A stretch of 64,000 bases of DNA. It comes from Pseudonocardia sp. SCN 73-27 (GTDB lineage: Bacteria; Actinomycetota; Actinomycetes; Mycobacteriales; Pseudonocardiaceae). The notes under the pieces were generated by a model. The model was not told the origin of the DNA. It did no database searches and was given only the letters and a program-made list of their open reading frames with translations. Location of the stretch: contig MEGH01000018.1 in the NCBI GenBank assembly GCA_001725415.1, positions 90,545 through 154,544 on the forward strand, written 5' to 3'. Both the position numbers and the translations under genes were made by a program. Numbering within the stretch: the stretch's first letter is position 1; each line of letters opens with the position of its first letter. This document shows, one piece after another, positions 32,840 to 43,525 of the stretch.

Positions 32840-33759
32840 GCGTTCTCCCAGGCGTCGCGCCAGGCCTCGTCGTCGAGGGCGTGGGCATCGGCGCCTGACT
32901 CCGTCGCCTTCTTCTGCGCGGCCCGGACGCGGTCGGCGAACCGGCGTGCCGCGGTGCGCAGCTCGGCCTCCGGGTCGACCCCGGCCAGCTTGGCGCGCGC
33001 GGCGAGGGCGAACAGCTCCTCCCCCACCCCTGGCCCGGACGGCAGCAGCTCGGCGGGGAAACCCGCGCGGGCGGTGCGGCTGGTCAGCTTCGCCGCGAGC
33101 GCGACGGCGGGCTGGCCCATCGGCACCCCGTCCACACTGGACTCGCGCTGTTTCTCGGCCCGCTTCAGCTCGTCCCAGCGGTGCTCCTGGCGTTCCGCGG
33201 TGTCGATCGTCTCGCTGCCCGCGAAGACGTGCGGATGCCGCCCCACCAGCTTGGCGACGAGATCACCCGCGATGTCGTCGACGTCGAACGGGGCAGTGTC
33301 CTCGGCCGCCACGCGGGCGTGGAACAGCACCTGCAGGAGCACGTCGCCCAGCTCCTCGCGCATCGCCGCGCGGTCGCCGTCCTCGATCGCCTCGTACAGC
33401 TCGTAGGCCTCCTCGACCAGGTACTGCAGCAGGGAGGCGTGGGTCTGCTCGGCGTCCCACGGGCAGCCGCCGGGCGAGCGCAGCCGGTCCATGACGGCCA
33501 CCGCGTCGAGCAGGGCCGCACCGGCGGGCTCGGGCGTCGTGATCACGACGTCGGCCGCGGCGACGAGCGGGTGTGCGGGATCGGTGGTGAGCACGACCGC
33601 ACCGGCGGGCGGGTCACCGTCGAGCAGCTCGGCACCCCACGCCGCCGGGTCCGCCACGTCAGGGGTGGCGACGACGGCGGTCGCGGCCCGGAGCGGCGCC
33701 ACTGCTGCCGCCGGGAGGACCGCGCCCATACGCGCGGACAGGAGAACGACAGCGGCCAC
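32812..33759 (-). CDS. mazG: MazG nucleoside triphosphate pyrophosphohydrolase
   Basis: A 315-residue house-cleaning enzyme that hydrolyses aberrant NTPs. The N-terminal 85 residues are a degenerate SAM/tetrapyrrole-methylase-like segment as in mycobacterial MazG. The catalytic domain has CPWDAEQTHASLLQYLVEEA with EExxE, and EELGDVLLQVLFHARVAAE with the ExxD ligands. A second, weaker MazG repeat occupies the C-terminus. It follows the lipoprotein gene by 4 bases and corresponds to Rv1021, near mfd. It overlaps the convergent efeB by 28 bases. Confidence 0.92.
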   Translation of the reverse strand: MAAVVLLSARMGAVLPAAAVAPLRAATAVVATPDVADPAAWGAELLDGDPPAGAVVLTTDPAHPLVAAADVVITTPEPAGAALLDAVAVMDRLRSPGGCPWDAEQTHASLLQYLVEEAYELYEAIEDGDRAAMREELGDVLLQVLFHARVAAEDTAPFDVDDIAGDLVAKLVGRHPHVFAGSETIDTAERQEHRWDELKRAEKQRESSVDGVPMGQPAVALAAKLTSRTARAGFPAELLPSGPGVGEELFALAARAKLAGVDPEAELRTAARRFADRVRAAQKKATESGADAHALDDEAWRDAWENAQDSSALPQ

Positions 33760-33763
33760 GAGA

Positions 33764-34729
33764 TCAGGGGGTGGTGGCGGGCGGGGCGAGGACGCTGCCG
33801 GGCACCTGGTCGGCAGGCAGGACGCCCATCGACAGCGGGTCCCACACGCCGTAACGCGGGTTGACGCGGATGTCGGTGGCCATCGCGCGCGGCTGCAGCA
33901 GGTGTGTGCCGAACGTCAGCAGCAGGGCGCGGTCGACCTGGCCGGCCGACTGGTCGGCGTCCTGGCCGCGGGCGGGCGGCGGCGGGCCGGTGAGGGTGCG
34001 CGACTGCACCTTGGCGACCGTCCACGTGGTGTCGCCCTGCTGCGGCTTCACGATGATCACCCCGCCCTGCGGGGTGCCGAGCAGCGACCACGCGTAGGGC
34101 GGGGCCTGCGCGAAACCGGGCACGATCTGCGACGCCGGGACAGCGCGGGCGGGGCCGCCGAAGAACTGGTCGGCCGCCGGGCCACCCGCGAGGGCGTCCT
34201 TCGCCTTGGCCTGCGCGTCGGCCTCCGACGAGGTCTGCCCGACCTGCACGGCGACGTTGAGCCGGTCGAGCTCGCGCCGGCCCAGCTCGACCATCAGCAG
34301 GTCGTCGCGGACGGCCTCGCGGCGCAGCGCCGGGTCGCCGTACTGAGCGATCGGCGACTCCAGCGCCGCCGTGGCGGGCTGGTTGTCGTCGGTGGTCCGG
34401 TCGTCGGCGGCGATGGTCGCGTCGACCTCCGCGTCGGTGACGACCAGACCGGTCTCGGCCGCCTCCGCGCGGATCAGGTCGTGCAGCACCGAGCGGCTGA
34501 CCAGCTCACGCGCGACGAGATCGGGGGTGACCCCGGACTGCGTCATCAACTGCTTGAGCTTGGGCGACGCGAGCAGCGTGCCCAGCTGCGACTCGACGCT
34601 CGACAGCGCCACCGAGGAGTTGCCGACGATGACGGCCGACCCGACCTGGCTCGGTCCGCTGCCGCATCCCGCGACGACCGCACCGAGGATCGACGTGACG
34701 GCGATGGCCCGGATCACCCTGCTGCGCAC
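33764..34729 (-). CDS. SurA-like (PpiC N-terminal) lipoprotein
   Basis: A 321-residue lipoprotein with signal peptide and lipobox VVAGC. It has a SurA-type N-terminal chaperone segment: GSAVIVGNSSVALSSVESQL, LVARELVSRSVLHDLIRAEA, LVVTDAEVDATIAADDRT. The parvulin isomerase domain is not evident; the C-terminal third (ATDIRVNPRYGVWDPLSMGV) is conserved in actinobacteria and ends near the wall. It should help fold exported proteins. It lies between mfd and mazG as part of one minus-strand run. Confidence 0.8.
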   Translation of the reverse strand: MRSRVIRAIAVTSILGAVVAGCGSGPSQVGSAVIVGNSSVALSSVESQLGTLLASPKLKQLMTQSGVTPDLVARELVSRSVLHDLIRAEAAETGLVVTDAEVDATIAADDRTTDDNQPATAALESPIAQYGDPALRREAVRDDLLMVELGRRELDRLNVAVQVGQTSSEADAQAKAKDALAGGPAADQFFGGPARAVPASQIVPGFAQAPPYAWSLLGTPQGGVIIVKPQQGDTTWTVAKVQSRTLTGPPPPARGQDADQSAGQVDRALLLTFGTHLLQPRAMATDIRVNPRYGVWDPLSMGVLPADQVPGSVLAPPATTP

Positions 34730-34770
34730 GGGCCCACCCTCTCACGTGGCTTTCGCCACCCCGCCGAGGG

Positions 34771-35400
34771 TCACTCGTCGACGCGCACGACCACCGTGTC
34801 GCACACCTTGTCGGCGAAGGTCTGGCGCCGCTCGTCCCACAGCGGCCACAGGTAGCCGAGGTAGAACGGGATGCTGTCGAGGACGTGCGCGAGCTGGCGG
34901 ACGAACGCCATCCCGAACCCGACCGGCTGCCCGTCGCGCACCCGCACCAGCGTCGTGCCGACGACCTTCTTGCCGAGGCTCTGCCCGGTGGTGCCCTGGC
35001 GGTAGCAGGAGTTCCACAGCACGAACGCGAACGCGGCCAGGTAGACCACGACCATGATGATCATCATGAGGCCCACGCCGCTGCTGTCGCCCGTGGACAC
35101 CGCGGGGATCATCAGCAGCGAGCCGACGATCGCGATGGCCGCCGGGATGAGCGCGTCGATCAGGTAGGAGGCGACGCGGGTGCCCCACGGCGCGTACGGC
35201 GGCGCACCGAAGCCGGGCTGCTGCGGGTACCCGGGCGGCGGGTACCCGGGCTGCTGGTACCCGTAGCCGGGCTGCAGATGACCGGGCTGGGCGTATCCCT
35301 GCTGGGCATACCCCGGGTAGCCCTGCTGCGGCGGGTGTCCGGGAGGAGGCGGCGGCGGGTACGCGTTCGGGTCCCAGTTGCCCTGCTGCGGCGTGGTCAC
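34771..35400 (-). CDS. RDD family membrane protein
   Basis: A 209-residue protein. The first 75 residues are a low-complexity Pro/Gly/Tyr/Gln tail with repeats such as GYPGYAQQGYAQPGH. The RDD domain follows: WGTRVASYLIDALIPAAIAI, a second helix LMMIIMVVVYLAAFAFVLW, then GTTGQSLGKKVVGTTLVRV, and the end QTFADKVCDTVVVRV. RDD proteins are membrane proteins of mostly unknown transport function. It stands alone between mfd and the SurA-like lipoprotein. Confidence 0.85.
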   Translation of the reverse strand: MTTPQQGNWDPNAYPPPPPPGHPPQQGYPGYAQQGYAQPGHLQPGYGYQQPGYPPPGYPQQPGFGAPPYAPWGTRVASYLIDALIPAAIAIVGSLLMIPAVSTGDSSGVGLMMIIMVVVYLAAFAFVLWNSCYRQGTTGQSLGKKVVGTTLVRVRDGQPVGFGMAFVRQLAHVLDSIPFYLGYLWPLWDERRQTFADKVCDTVVVRVDE

Positions 35401-35496
35401 GGTCGTCTCCCGGGGGCTGGGGCGGCGGGCCGCGCGGCCGCGCGTTCCCGACTCAGAAGTCGCGGTGCGGCGGCCCGCGTTACACGGGCCGCCCGC

Positions 35497-38400
35497 TCAG
35501 CCCGCGGGGACCGGCGCCGGGGTGCCCGTCAGGTCGGTGAGCAGCCGCTTCGCCCAGTCCAGCAGCTCGACGTCGCGCAGCGGCGCGCCGCCGATCCGGT
35601 TGCCCTCGGCCGGACGCGGGACCGTCACCAACCGGGCCGCCGGCTTGTAGACGGCCTTCGGGTACAGCCGCTTGAGCCGCATCTGCGCCGAGTCGGCCAG
35701 GTCGACCGGTCCGACACGCACCACGTTGCCCGCGAGCGCGACCTCGCCGACCCCGAGCTCCCGGCACGCCTGCCGGAACGCCGCGACCGCCAGCAGGTTG
35801 CGCACCGGCTCCGGCGGTTCGCCGTAGCGGTCGGTCAGCTCGTCGACGATCGCGTCGAGCGCCGCCTGGTCCGGCGACTCCGCGATCTTGCGGTACACCT
35901 CCAGGCGCAGCCGCTCGCCCGTCACGTAGTCGTGCGGGACGTGCGCGTCGATCGGCAGGTCGATCCGGACCTCGGCCAGCGGCTCGGGCTCGTCGGAACC
36001 CTCCGAGCCCGCCTGCTTGCGGAACGCCGCGACGGCCTCGCCGACCAGCCGGATGTACAGGTCGAACCCGACGCCCGCGATGTGCCCGGACTGCTCGGCG
36101 CCCAGGATGTTGCCGGCGCCGCGGATCTCCAGGTCCTTCATGGCGACGGCCGCGCCCGAGCCCAGGCCCGAGTGCTGCGCGATCGTCGCCAGCCGGTCGT
36201 GCGCGGTCTCGGTCAGCGGGTTCTCCGCCGGGTACAGGAAGTACGCGTAGCCGCGCTCGCGGCCACGCCCGACCCGGCCGCGCAGCTGGTGCAGCTGCGA
36301 GAGCCCGAGGGTGTCGGAACGCTCGACGATCAGCGTGTTCGCGTTGGAGATGTCGAGGCCGTTCTCGACGATCGTCGTACAGACGAGCACGTCGTACTCG
36401 CGGTGCCAGAAGCCGTTGACGGTGCGCTCCAGCACCTCCTCGTTCATCTGGCCGTGCGCGACCGCGATCCGCGCCTCGGGAACGAGGTCCTGGATCGTCC
36501 TGGCCGCGCGGTCGATGCTCGACACCCGGTTGTGGACGTAGAAGACCTGCCCGTCGCGCAGCAGCTCGCGACGGATCGCGGCGCCGACCTGCTTGGGGTC
36601 GTAAGCGCCGACGTAGGTCAGCGTGGGGTGCCGCGACTCGGGCGGGGTGGTGATCGTCGACATCTCGCGGATACCGGCGAGGCTCATCTCCAGGGTGCGC
36701 GGGATCGGCGTCGCCGACAACGTCAGGACGTCCACGTGCGCACGCAGCGCCGTGATGTGCTCCTTGTGCTCGACGCCGAACCGCTGCTCCTCGTCGACGA
36801 TCACGAGGCCGAGGTCCTTCCAGCGGACGCCGGTCTGCAGCAGCCGGTGGGTGCCGACGACGACGTCGACCGTCCCCTCGGCCAGGCCCGCGATCGTCTC
36901 CTTGGCCTCGGCGGCGTCGGTGAACCGCGACAGGCCCTTCACCGTGACGGGGAAGGCGCGCATACGGTCGGAGAACGTGGCGAGGTGCTGGGTGGCGAGC
37001 AGCGTCGTCGGGACGAGGACGGCGACCTGCTTGCCGTCCTGCACCGCCTTGAACGCCGCCCGCACCGCGATCTCGGTCTTGCCGAAGCCGACGTCGCCGG
37101 AGATGACGCGGTCCATCGGGACGGCCCGCTCCATGTCGGCCTTGACCTCGTCGATCGCGGCCAGCTGGTCGGGGGTCTCGGTGAACGGGAAGGCGTCCTC
37201 GAGCTCGCGCTGCCACGGGCTGTCGCTCGCGAACGCGTGTCCGGGCGAGGCCTGCCGCGCGGCGTAGAGCTGCACCAGACCCGCCGCGATGTCGCGGACG
37301 GCCTTGCGCGCCTTGCTCTTCGTCTTCGACCAGTCGGCGCCGCCCAGCTTGTTCAGTGCAGGCTGCTCGCCGCCGACGTAGCGGCTGATCTCGTCGAGCG
37401 CGTCCGTCGGGACGAACAGCCGGTCGGCGGGCTGGCCGCGCTTGGACGACGCGTACTCCAGCACCAGGTACTCGCGCGTCGCGCCCTGCACGGTCCGCTC
37501 GCGCATCTCGACGAACTTGCCGATGCCGTGCTGGTTGTGCACGACGTGGTCGCCCGGCTGCAGGACCGCGAGGTCGACGGCGTTGCGCCGGCGCGCGGGC
37601 ATCTTGCGGGCCGTGGCCTCCAGCCCGGCTCGGCTGCCGGTCAGGTCGGCCTCGCTGAGCACGACGAGCCCGATCCCCGCCGCGGTGAACCCGTCGGCGA
37701 TCCGCCCGCACGTGACGGTCACCAGGCCCTTCTCGGGCTCGTCGGTGAGGCCCTCGACCAGCGACGCGGGCACCTCGGCCTCGCGCAGCTGTTCCAGCGA
37801 GCGCTGCGCCGTGCCCTGGCCGGCCACGACCAGCACCGCGGCACCGCCGGTGGCGACGTGGGCGCGCAGGTCGACCAGCGCGCGGTCGGTGTCGCCGCGG
37901 TAGGACTCGATCTCGTGCACGGCGGGGACGAGGGACTCGTCGGAGCCCGACAGCAGCGGCGACAGCGTCACGACGGGCCGGCCCGACGTCGTCGCGTGCC
38001 CGAGTACCTCGCCGAGGTCACGGTAGGCCGACGCGCCGAGGTCGATCGGGGCGGCCGTGGCGGCGGCGGCGTCGTCGCTGCCCAGCGACGCCGCGAGCCA
38101 CGACGCCTCGAGGAACTCCTGCCCGGTGCGGACGAGGTCGCGGGCGCGGGTGCGGATGCGCTCCGGGTCGGCCACCAGGACGATCGCGCCGGCGGGCAGC
38201 AGGTCGGTGAGCAGCTGCATCTCGTCGCCCACCAGCGCCGGGACCAGCGACTCCATGCCCTCGGACGGGATGCCCTCCGCGAGCTTCTCCAGCAGCTCGC
38301 GCAGCTGCGGGGTGTTCTCGTGGACGCGGGCCAGGTGCTTCGCCCGATCCCGCACGGGTGCGGTGAGCAGCAGCTCACGGCAGGCGGGCGCGACGACCTC

Positions 38401-39084
38401 GTCGACGGCCTCGACGGAGCGCTGGTCGGCGACCGCGAACGCACGGATCTCGCTGACCTCGTCGCCCCAGAACTCGATGCGCACGGGGTGGTCGGCCGTC
38501 GGCACGAAGAGGTCGACGATGCCCCCGCGCACGGCGAACTCGCCGCGCTCGGTGACCATCTCGACGCGCGTGTACGCCAGCTCGACGAGCCGTTCCAGCA
38601 GCTCCTCGAAGCCGTACTCGGTGCCGACGCGCAGCCGGACCGGGTCGAGCGTGCCCAGCCCGGGTGCGATCGGCTGGATCAGGCTGCGCGCCGCCGCCGC
38701 GACCAGCCGCACCGGCGAGTCCCCGCCCGCGAGCGCACGGAAGATCGTCAGCCGCCGCCCGACGGTGTCGGGGCGCGGGGACAGCCGCTCATGGGGCAAC
38801 GTCTCCCACGACGGCAGCACGGCGACGGCGTCGGGGCCGAGCAGATCCGACGCGGCGGCCGCGAGATCCTCGGCCTCCCGGTCGGTCGCGGTCACCGCGA
38901 GCACGGTCCGGCCGCCCTCGGCGACGACGGCCGAGGCGAGGAACGGGCGCAGCGCGGCCGGACCCTCGACGGCGAGCGCCGGGACGTCGGCTGCGCGGGG
39001 ATCGATCGTGGCGACGGAGTCGAGGACCCCTACCAGGGCGGGAACGGTGGCGGTGAGCAGGCCGGACAGCGGGGCCGCGGACAC
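35497..39084 (-). CDS. mfd: Transcription-repair coupling factor Mfd
   Basis: A 1195-residue SF2 translocase that removes stalled RNA polymerase and recruits UvrA. Parts in order: UvrB-like N-terminal module ([20 protein letters not shown]), RNA-polymerase interaction domain ([20 protein letters not shown]), helicase motor with Walker [16 protein letters not shown] and DEEQRFG box, motif [17 protein letters not shown], and the C-terminal TRCF domain ([20 protein letters not shown]). A GTG start after a GAGGAG site is preferred over an in-frame start 21 codons upstream. The gene order resembles Rv1020-Rv1021. Confidence 0.95.
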   Translation of the reverse strand: MSAAPLSGLLTATVPALVGVLDSVATIDPRAADVPALAVEGPAALRPFLASAVVAEGGRTVLAVTATDREAEDLAAAASDLLGPDAVAVLPSWETLPHERLSPRPDTVGRRLTIFRALAGGDSPVRLVAAAARSLIQPIAPGLGTLDPVRLRVGTEYGFEELLERLVELAYTRVEMVTERGEFAVRGGIVDLFVPTADHPVRIEFWGDEVSEIRAFAVADQRSVEAVDEVVAPACRELLLTAPVRDRAKHLARVHENTPQLRELLEKLAEGIPSEGMESLVPALVGDEMQLLTDLLPAGAIVLVADPERIRTRARDLVRTGQEFLEASWLAASLGSDDAAAATAAPIDLGASAYRDLGEVLGHATTSGRPVVTLSPLLSGSDESLVPAVHEIESYRGDTDRALVDLRAHVATGGAAVLVVAGQGTAQRSLEQLREAEVPASLVEGLTDEPEKGLVTVTCGRIADGFTAAGIGLVVLSEADLTGSRAGLEATARKMPARRRNAVDLAVLQPGDHVVHNQHGIGKFVEMRERTVQGATREYLVLEYASSKRGQPADRLFVPTDALDEISRYVGGEQPALNKLGGADWSKTKSKARKAVRDIAAGLVQLYAARQASPGHAFASDSPWQRELEDAFPFTETPDQLAAIDEVKADMERAVPMDRVISGDVGFGKTEIAVRAAFKAVQDGKQVAVLVPTTLLATQHLATFSDRMRAFPVTVKGLSRFTDAAEAKETIAGLAEGTVDVVVGTHRLLQTGVRWKDLGLVIVDEEQRFGVEHKEHITALRAHVDVLTLSATPIPRTLEMSLAGIREMSTITTPPESRHPTLTYVGAYDPKQVGAAIRRELLRDGQVFYVHNRVSSIDRAARTIQDLVPEARIAVAHGQMNEEVLERTVNGFWHREYDVLVCTTIVENGLDISNANTLIVERSDTLGLSQLHQLRGRVGRGRERGYAYFLYPAENPLTETAHDRLATIAQHSGLGSGAAVAMKDLEIRGAGNILGAEQSGHIAGVGFDLYIRLVGEAVAAFRKQAGSEGSDEPEPLAEVRIDLPIDAHVPHDYVTGERLRLEVYRKIAESPDQAALDAIVDELTDRYGEPPEPVRNLLAVAAFRQACRELGVGEVALAGNVVRVGPVDLADSAQMRLKRLYPKAVYKPAARLVTVPRPAEGNRIGGAPLRDVELLDWAKRLLTDLTGTPAPVPAG

Positions 39085-39231
39085 GTCGGGGCAACTCCTC
39101 GAGGCGGGCAGAGCACGCGAGACAGACCCTCCCCCGGGAGACTCCACCCGGGTCGGGGCCTGCCGTCCAGCCTACGCGTCGTCGCTTTTCCCGTCGCGCC
39201 GGTTCCAGCCGACCCTCGTGCGCGGCAGGCT

Positions 39232-39984
39232 CTATGCGTCGCGGCGGTTGGCAACGGCCAGTGCGATCGCCATGAGGACGACGGCGATGCCCGCGAACCA
39301 GACCAGCGAGCCCCACGGCCCGAAGGCCATCGCCGACATCGACGGGGGCCCGCCTGCGTCGCCGCCGCCGCCGGTGAGGAAGTTCGTCGCGTTCACGAAC
39401 GGCAGCCAGCCCTGGATGTCGGCGCCGACGCGCGGGATCAGCCCGATCAGGTTCTCGATCAGCAGCACCCAGACCAGCAGGAGCGTCACCGCGCCCGCGG
39501 TCTGCCGGACCAGGATGCCGACGGCCAGTGCGATCACCGCGCCCACCGCCCACACCAGCGCGGTGCCCGCGACGACCCGCCACTCGGCGTCGGTCGACAA
39601 GCTCATGGACGTCGGCGAGATCAGCCACGCCACACCCCACGCGCCGAACCCGGCGACGAGCCCGACGACGCCCGCCACCGGCACCACCACCGCGGCCTTC
39701 GCGAGCAGCGCCGCCGTCCGGTCCGGGACGGCCTGGAACGTCGTACGGATCGTCCCGAAGCGGTACTCCGAGGTCACCGCGACCGCCGCCATCACCATGA
39801 CGACGACCATTCCGAACGTCGCGAAGTAGCCGCTGACGGCGAAGGGCGCGGGCCCGTCGGCCGGGTCCCAGGTGGCGACGACGATCGCCGTCATCCCGAT
39901 GACGATCACGACCGCGACGGCGCTCGTCCACCAGGGCGAGCGCGTCGACATCAGCTTGACCCGCTCCGCGGCGACGGCGCTCAC
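39232..39984 (-). CDS. ABC-2 type transporter permease
   Basis: A 250-residue membrane protein with six helices (for example SAVAVVIVIGMTAIVVATW, FGMVVVMVMAAVAVTSEYRF). It has the ABC2 family mark SEYRFGTIRTTFQAVPDR. It pairs with the ATPase encoded just upstream on the same strand; their genes overlap by four bases. The substrate is unknown; in actinobacteria such two-gene exporters often handle antibiotics or lipids. Confidence 0.88.
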   Translation of the reverse strand: MSAVAAERVKLMSTRSPWWTSAVAVVIVIGMTAIVVATWDPADGPAPFAVSGYFATFGMVVVMVMAAVAVTSEYRFGTIRTTFQAVPDRTAALLAKAAVVVPVAGVVGLVAGFGAWGVAWLISPTSMSLSTDAEWRVVAGTALVWAVGAVIALAVGILVRQTAGAVTLLLVWVLLIENLIGLIPRVGADIQGWLPFVNATNFLTGGGGDAGGPPSMSAMAFGPWGSLVWFAGIAVVLMAIALAVANRRDA

Positions 39985-40910
39985 GACCGCACCTCCGTCG
40001 GGTGCGTGCCGCCTGCCGTGAACTCGACGTCGCTACCTGTGATCTGCATGAACGCCTCCTCGAGCGAGCCGCGCACCTGCGTCAGCTCGTGCAGCACGAT
40101 CCCGGCGGCCGCGGCGAGCTCGCCGACCTGTTCCGTCGTCGCCCCCGTCACGCGGGCGCCGCCCGAGGGGTCCGGTGTCACGCCGAACCCGGCGGCCTGC
40201 ACCGCCGGCACGAGGTCGGCGATCGCGGGGCTGCGCACCAGCACCGACGACCCCGACGCCCCCTCGACGAACGCCGCCGTCGGGCCGTGGGAGATCAGCC
40301 GCCCGCGCCCGATGACGACGAGCTCGGTGGCGGTCAGCGCCATCTCCGACAGCAGATGGCTGGACACGAACACGGTGCGGCCCTCGGCGGCCAGGCCCTG
40401 CATCAGCGTGCGGATCCAGCGGATGCCCTCGGGGTCGAGACCGTTGACGGGCTCGTCGAACATCAGCACCGGCGGGTCGCCGAGCAGCGCGCCCGCGATG
40501 CCGAGGCGCTGCGCCATGCCCAGCGAGAACGTGCCCGCCCGCTTGCCCGCGACGGCGGAGAGCCCGACGAGCTCCAGCACCTCGTCGGCACGCGTGGCGG
40601 GAAGCCCGGTGGCGGCGGCCATCCACTGCAGGTGCCGGCGGGCGGACCGGTTGGGGTGCACCCACTTCGCGTCGAGCAGCGCGCCGACCGTCCGCATCGG
40701 ACGCGCGTGGTCGCGGTAGCGGCGGCCGTCGATCCGGACCTCACCCGCGTCGGGGCGGTCCAGGTCGAGGACCATCCGCATCGTCGTCGACTTCCCGGCG
40801 CCGTTGGGCCCGAGGAACCCCGTGACGACGCCGGGCCGCACCTGGAAGGTCAGGTCGTCGACGGCGAGAGTCGAGCGGTACCGCTTGGTGAGACCTCTCA
40901 CTTCGATCAT
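39981..40910 (-). CDS. ABC transporter ATP-binding protein
   Basis: A 309-residue ATPase: Walker A GFLGPNGAGKSTTMRMVL, signature FSLGMAQRLGIAGAL, Walker B PPVLMFDEPVNGLDPEG, switch His in VFVSSHLLSEM. A C-terminal extension of about 90 residues is as in DrrA/BcrA-type exporters. The ATG has an AGGAGGA site 5 bases upstream. It forms an exporter with the overlapping permease gene. It is divergent from the ClC channel gene. Confidence 0.93.
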   Translation of the reverse strand: MIEVRGLTKRYRSTLAVDDLTFQVRPGVVTGFLGPNGAGKSTTMRMVLDLDRPDAGEVRIDGRRYRDHARPMRTVGALLDAKWVHPNRSARRHLQWMAAATGLPATRADEVLELVGLSAVAGKRAGTFSLGMAQRLGIAGALLGDPPVLMFDEPVNGLDPEGIRWIRTLMQGLAAEGRTVFVSSHLLSEMALTATELVVIGRGRLISHGPTAAFVEGASGSSVLVRSPAIADLVPAVQAAGFGVTPDPSGGARVTGATTEQVGELAAAAGIVLHELTQVRGSLEEAFMQITGSDVEFTAGGTHPTEVRS

Positions 40911-41044
40911 GGACGTCCTCCTGCTCGGTTCGCCCCATTCCACCGTGGATCCGCCGGTCGGGGCACCGGGTCATCCCTGGGACGAGTCAGGGTCGACCCC
41001 GGCCGAGGCAATCTGTGTGGGTGCGCAATCGTTGCGTGACGTGC

Positions 41045-42880
41045 ATGATCTCGGTCGTGCCCCGCTCCGCCCCGCCCGTCCGCGACCGCGCCCGCCATCT
41101 CGGCGATTTCACGCTCACCCCGCGGGTCCTGGTCACGATCGCGTGGGTGTTGCCCATCGGCGCGCTCGGTGCCGTCGCCGCCTGGGCCCTGCTGCGGCTC
41201 ATCGGGCTGATCACCAACCTCGTCTTCTACGGACGCATCGACACCGCCCTCGTCGCGCCCGGTGGCGCACCGCATCCCGCCTGGTTGGTGCTGCTCGCGC
41301 CCGTCGTCGGCGGCCTCGTCATCGGCCTGATGGCCCGCTTCGGCTCCGAGAAGATCCGCGGCCACGGCATGCCCGAGGCCATCGAGGCGATCCTCCTGCG
41401 GCGCAGCACCGTCGAGCCGCGGGTGGCCGTCCTCAAGCCGGTGTCGGCCGCCGTGAGCATCGGCAGCGGCGGGCCGTTCGGCGCCGAGGGGCCGATCATC
41501 ATGACCGGCGGCGCCGTCGGCTCGATCCTCGCCCAGCACCTGCACCTGTCGGCCGACGAACGCAAGGCGCTCATGGTCTCCGGCGCCGCAGCCGGCATGG
41601 CCGCGACGTTCAACGCGCCCTTCGCGTCGGTGCTGCTCGCCGTCGAGCTGCTGCTGTTCGAGTGGCGCCCGCGCAGCTTCCTGCCCGTCGTCGCGGCCGT
41701 CTCCGTCGCCACGGTCGTGCGGGCCCCGCTGCTCGGCAGCGCCCCGATCTTCCCCGTCGACCTCGGCACGTTCACCCCGAGCGCCCCCGTCGACGCGCTG
41801 TGCGTCGCCGCGGGCATCGTCGGCGGGCTGCTCGCCGTCGGCGTGACCGCGCTCGTCTACCTCTCCGAGGACACCTTCGCCCGGCTCCCGCTGCACTGGA
41901 TGTGGTGGCCCGCCATCGGTGGGCTGATCATCGGCATCGGCGGTCTCATCGAGCCGCGGGCCCTCGGTGTCGGCTACGACGTCATCGACGAGCTGCTCAC
42001 CGGCAGGGCGACGATGTCGCTGATCATCGGAATCCTCGCCGTGAAGAGCCTGATCTGGGGGCTGTCCCTGGGCTCCGGCACCTCCGGCGGCGTGCTCGCG
42101 CCCGTCTTCATGATCGGCGCCGCACTCGGCGCGCTCGAAGGCCTCGTGTTCCCGCAGACCGCGCCCGGGTTCTGGGCCATCGTCGGGCTCGCGGCCGTCG
42201 TCGGCGGGGTCATGCGCTCACCGATCACCGGTGTCGTGTTCACCCTCGAGCTCACCCACGCCTGGTCCGCGCTGTTCCCGCTGATGATCGCGGCGGCCGC
42301 CGCCTACGGCACGTCGGCCCTGGTCCTGCGCCGATCCGTCCTCACCGAGAAGATCGCCAGGCGTGGGTACCACCTCACACGCGAGTACGAGGTCGACCCA
42401 CTGGAGGTGCTCATGGTCGACGAGGTCATGCACGCCGACCCGGCGACGCTGCGGACCACCGATCCGCTCCCCGTCCCCGCGACGACCTTCACCGCCGGTG
42501 TCCCCCGCCGCGGCCGACCCTGCGACGACCCGCCCCGGCAACGGCTCTTTCCCGTCGTCGACGACGGCGGCGCGCTCGCCGGGGTCGTCCCCCACCGGGC
42601 GCTCACCGACCCGCCCGCGAGCGCCCGCACCGTCGCCGACCTGCTCGTCGACGAGCCGATCGTCGTCCGCGCCGACGACACGTTGCGCGCGGTCGCATCC
42701 CGGTTCGCGGAGGCCGCCGTCGGCGCCGCGCCCGTGGTCGCCCGCGACGACGCGACCCGTCTCGCCGGGATCGTCACCGTCGAGCAACTCCTCGACGGCC
42801 GGCTGCGCGACCTCGCCGAGGAGCACCATCGCGAACGCCCGATGCGGCTTCTCGGCCGACGCGCGACGATGCCGTCGTGA
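41045..42880 (+). CDS. ClC-type chloride channel/transporter with CBS domains
   Basis: A 611-residue membrane protein. The ClC core shows GSGGPFGAEGPI (here GAEGP for the usual GREGP), the pore motif LGSGTSGGVLAPVFMIGAA and VGGVMRSPITGVVFTLELTH. Two C-terminal CBS repeats follow (VDEVMHADPATLRTTDPLPV, and VADLLVDEPIVVRADDTLRA), suggesting nucleotide control. The start is uncertain: the chosen ATG is followed by a GTG nine bases later, and a GTG ten codons upstream is also possible. The stop overlaps the MarR gene (GTGA), so the regulator is cotranslated. Confidence 0.88.
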   Translation: MISVVPRSAPPVRDRARHLGDFTLTPRVLVTIAWVLPIGALGAVAAWALLRLIGLITNLVFYGRIDTALVAPGGAPHPAWLVLLAPVVGGLVIGLMARFGSEKIRGHGMPEAIEAILLRRSTVEPRVAVLKPVSAAVSIGSGGPFGAEGPIIMTGGAVGSILAQHLHLSADERKALMVSGAAAGMAATFNAPFASVLLAVELLLFEWRPRSFLPVVAAVSVATVVRAPLLGSAPIFPVDLGTFTPSAPVDALCVAAGIVGGLLAVGVTALVYLSEDTFARLPLHWMWWPAIGGLIIGIGGLIEPRALGVGYDVIDELLTGRATMSLIIGILAVKSLIWGLSLGSGTSGGVLAPVFMIGAALGALEGLVFPQTAPGFWAIVGLAAVVGGVMRSPITGVVFTLELTHAWSALFPLMIAAAAAYGTSALVLRRSVLTEKIARRGYHLTREYEVDPLEVLMVDEVMHADPATLRTTDPLPVPATTFTAGVPRRGRPCDDPPRQRLFPVVDDGGALAGVVPHRALTDPPASARTVADLLVDEPIVVRADDTLRAVASRFAEAAVGAAPVVARDDATRLAGIVTVEQLLDGRLRDLAEEHHRERPMRLLGRRATMPS

Positions 42881-43419
42881 GCGACGCACAGCCGGCCGGC
42901 GGCCCGACCGAGGCCGAGATCGAGTCGGTCATGCGGGCCGCCCGGGTCCTCGTCGGTGTCTCGGCCCAGTCGTTCGCGGTCGTCGAGGACCGGCTGACGC
43001 TGCCGCAGCTGCGTGTGCTGGTGATGGTCGCGAGCAGGGGGCCGCTGCGCCTGGCCGCGGTCGCCGAGGGGCTCGGCGTGCACCCGTCCAACGCCAGCCG
43101 CGCGTGCGACCGGCTCGTCGTCGCGGGGCTGCTGAACCGCACCGACGACCCCGCCGACCGCCGCCAGCTCGTCCTGCGGGTCACCGAGGCCGGCGAGGCG
43201 CTCGTCGACGAGGTCATGCGCACCCGCCGCACGACCATCGACCGGTTGCTGTCGCGGATGGCCCCGACCGACCGGGCCGCGCTCGTCCCCGCCCTGGCCG
43301 CCCTCGCGGACGCCGCCGACGACGGGTTCGCGCGAGCCGTGTGGTCGATGGGCTGGACGACGGGTGCGGAGACCGCCCCCGGCGACGACACAGAACCCAA
43401 CGGTGGGCCCGGCCGTTGA
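42877..43419 (+). CDS. MarR family transcriptional regulator
   Basis: A 180-residue winged-helix regulator: helix LTLPQLRVLVMVASRGPLRL, recognition helix in LGVHPSNASRACDRLVVAGL, wing RTDDPADRRQLVLRVTEAGE. It should bind DNA as a dimer and respond to small aromatic or oxidant ligands. It is coupled to the ClC gene, which it may regulate. The C-terminal tail is acidic and Gly-rich, and varies in the family. It converges on the tricorn protease gene 106 bases away. Confidence 0.88.
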   Translation: MSDAQPAGGPTEAEIESVMRAARVLVGVSAQSFAVVEDRLTLPQLRVLVMVASRGPLRLAAVAEGLGVHPSNASRACDRLVVAGLLNRTDDPADRRQLVLRVTEAGEALVDEVMRTRRTTIDRLLSRMAPTDRAALVPALAALADAADDGFARAVWSMGWTTGAETAPGDDTEPNGGPGR

Positions 43420-43525
43420 CCTCGAACCCGTCCTGGTCACGCAGGACGTCGAGCAGCTCGGGCGGGCGCACCGGCTCGGCGTGCTCGTCGGCCGTGGCGC
43501 GCAACGCCTCCGCGATCCGCCACGG

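Noticed and set aside
34885-40719. A very long plus-strand open frame of over 1900 codons
   Set aside because: It is antisense to mfd, the ABC pair and the RDD gene, which have clear motifs. Its composition (Arg, Gly, Asp, Val, His rich) is that of a mirror frame in high-GC DNA.
43420-43525. Minus-strand fragment between marR and the tricorn gene reading ADEHAEPVRPPELLDVLRDQ
   Set aside because: Looks coding-like but is about 40 residues, has no start or ribosome site and overlaps the marR end; not enough to call a gene.
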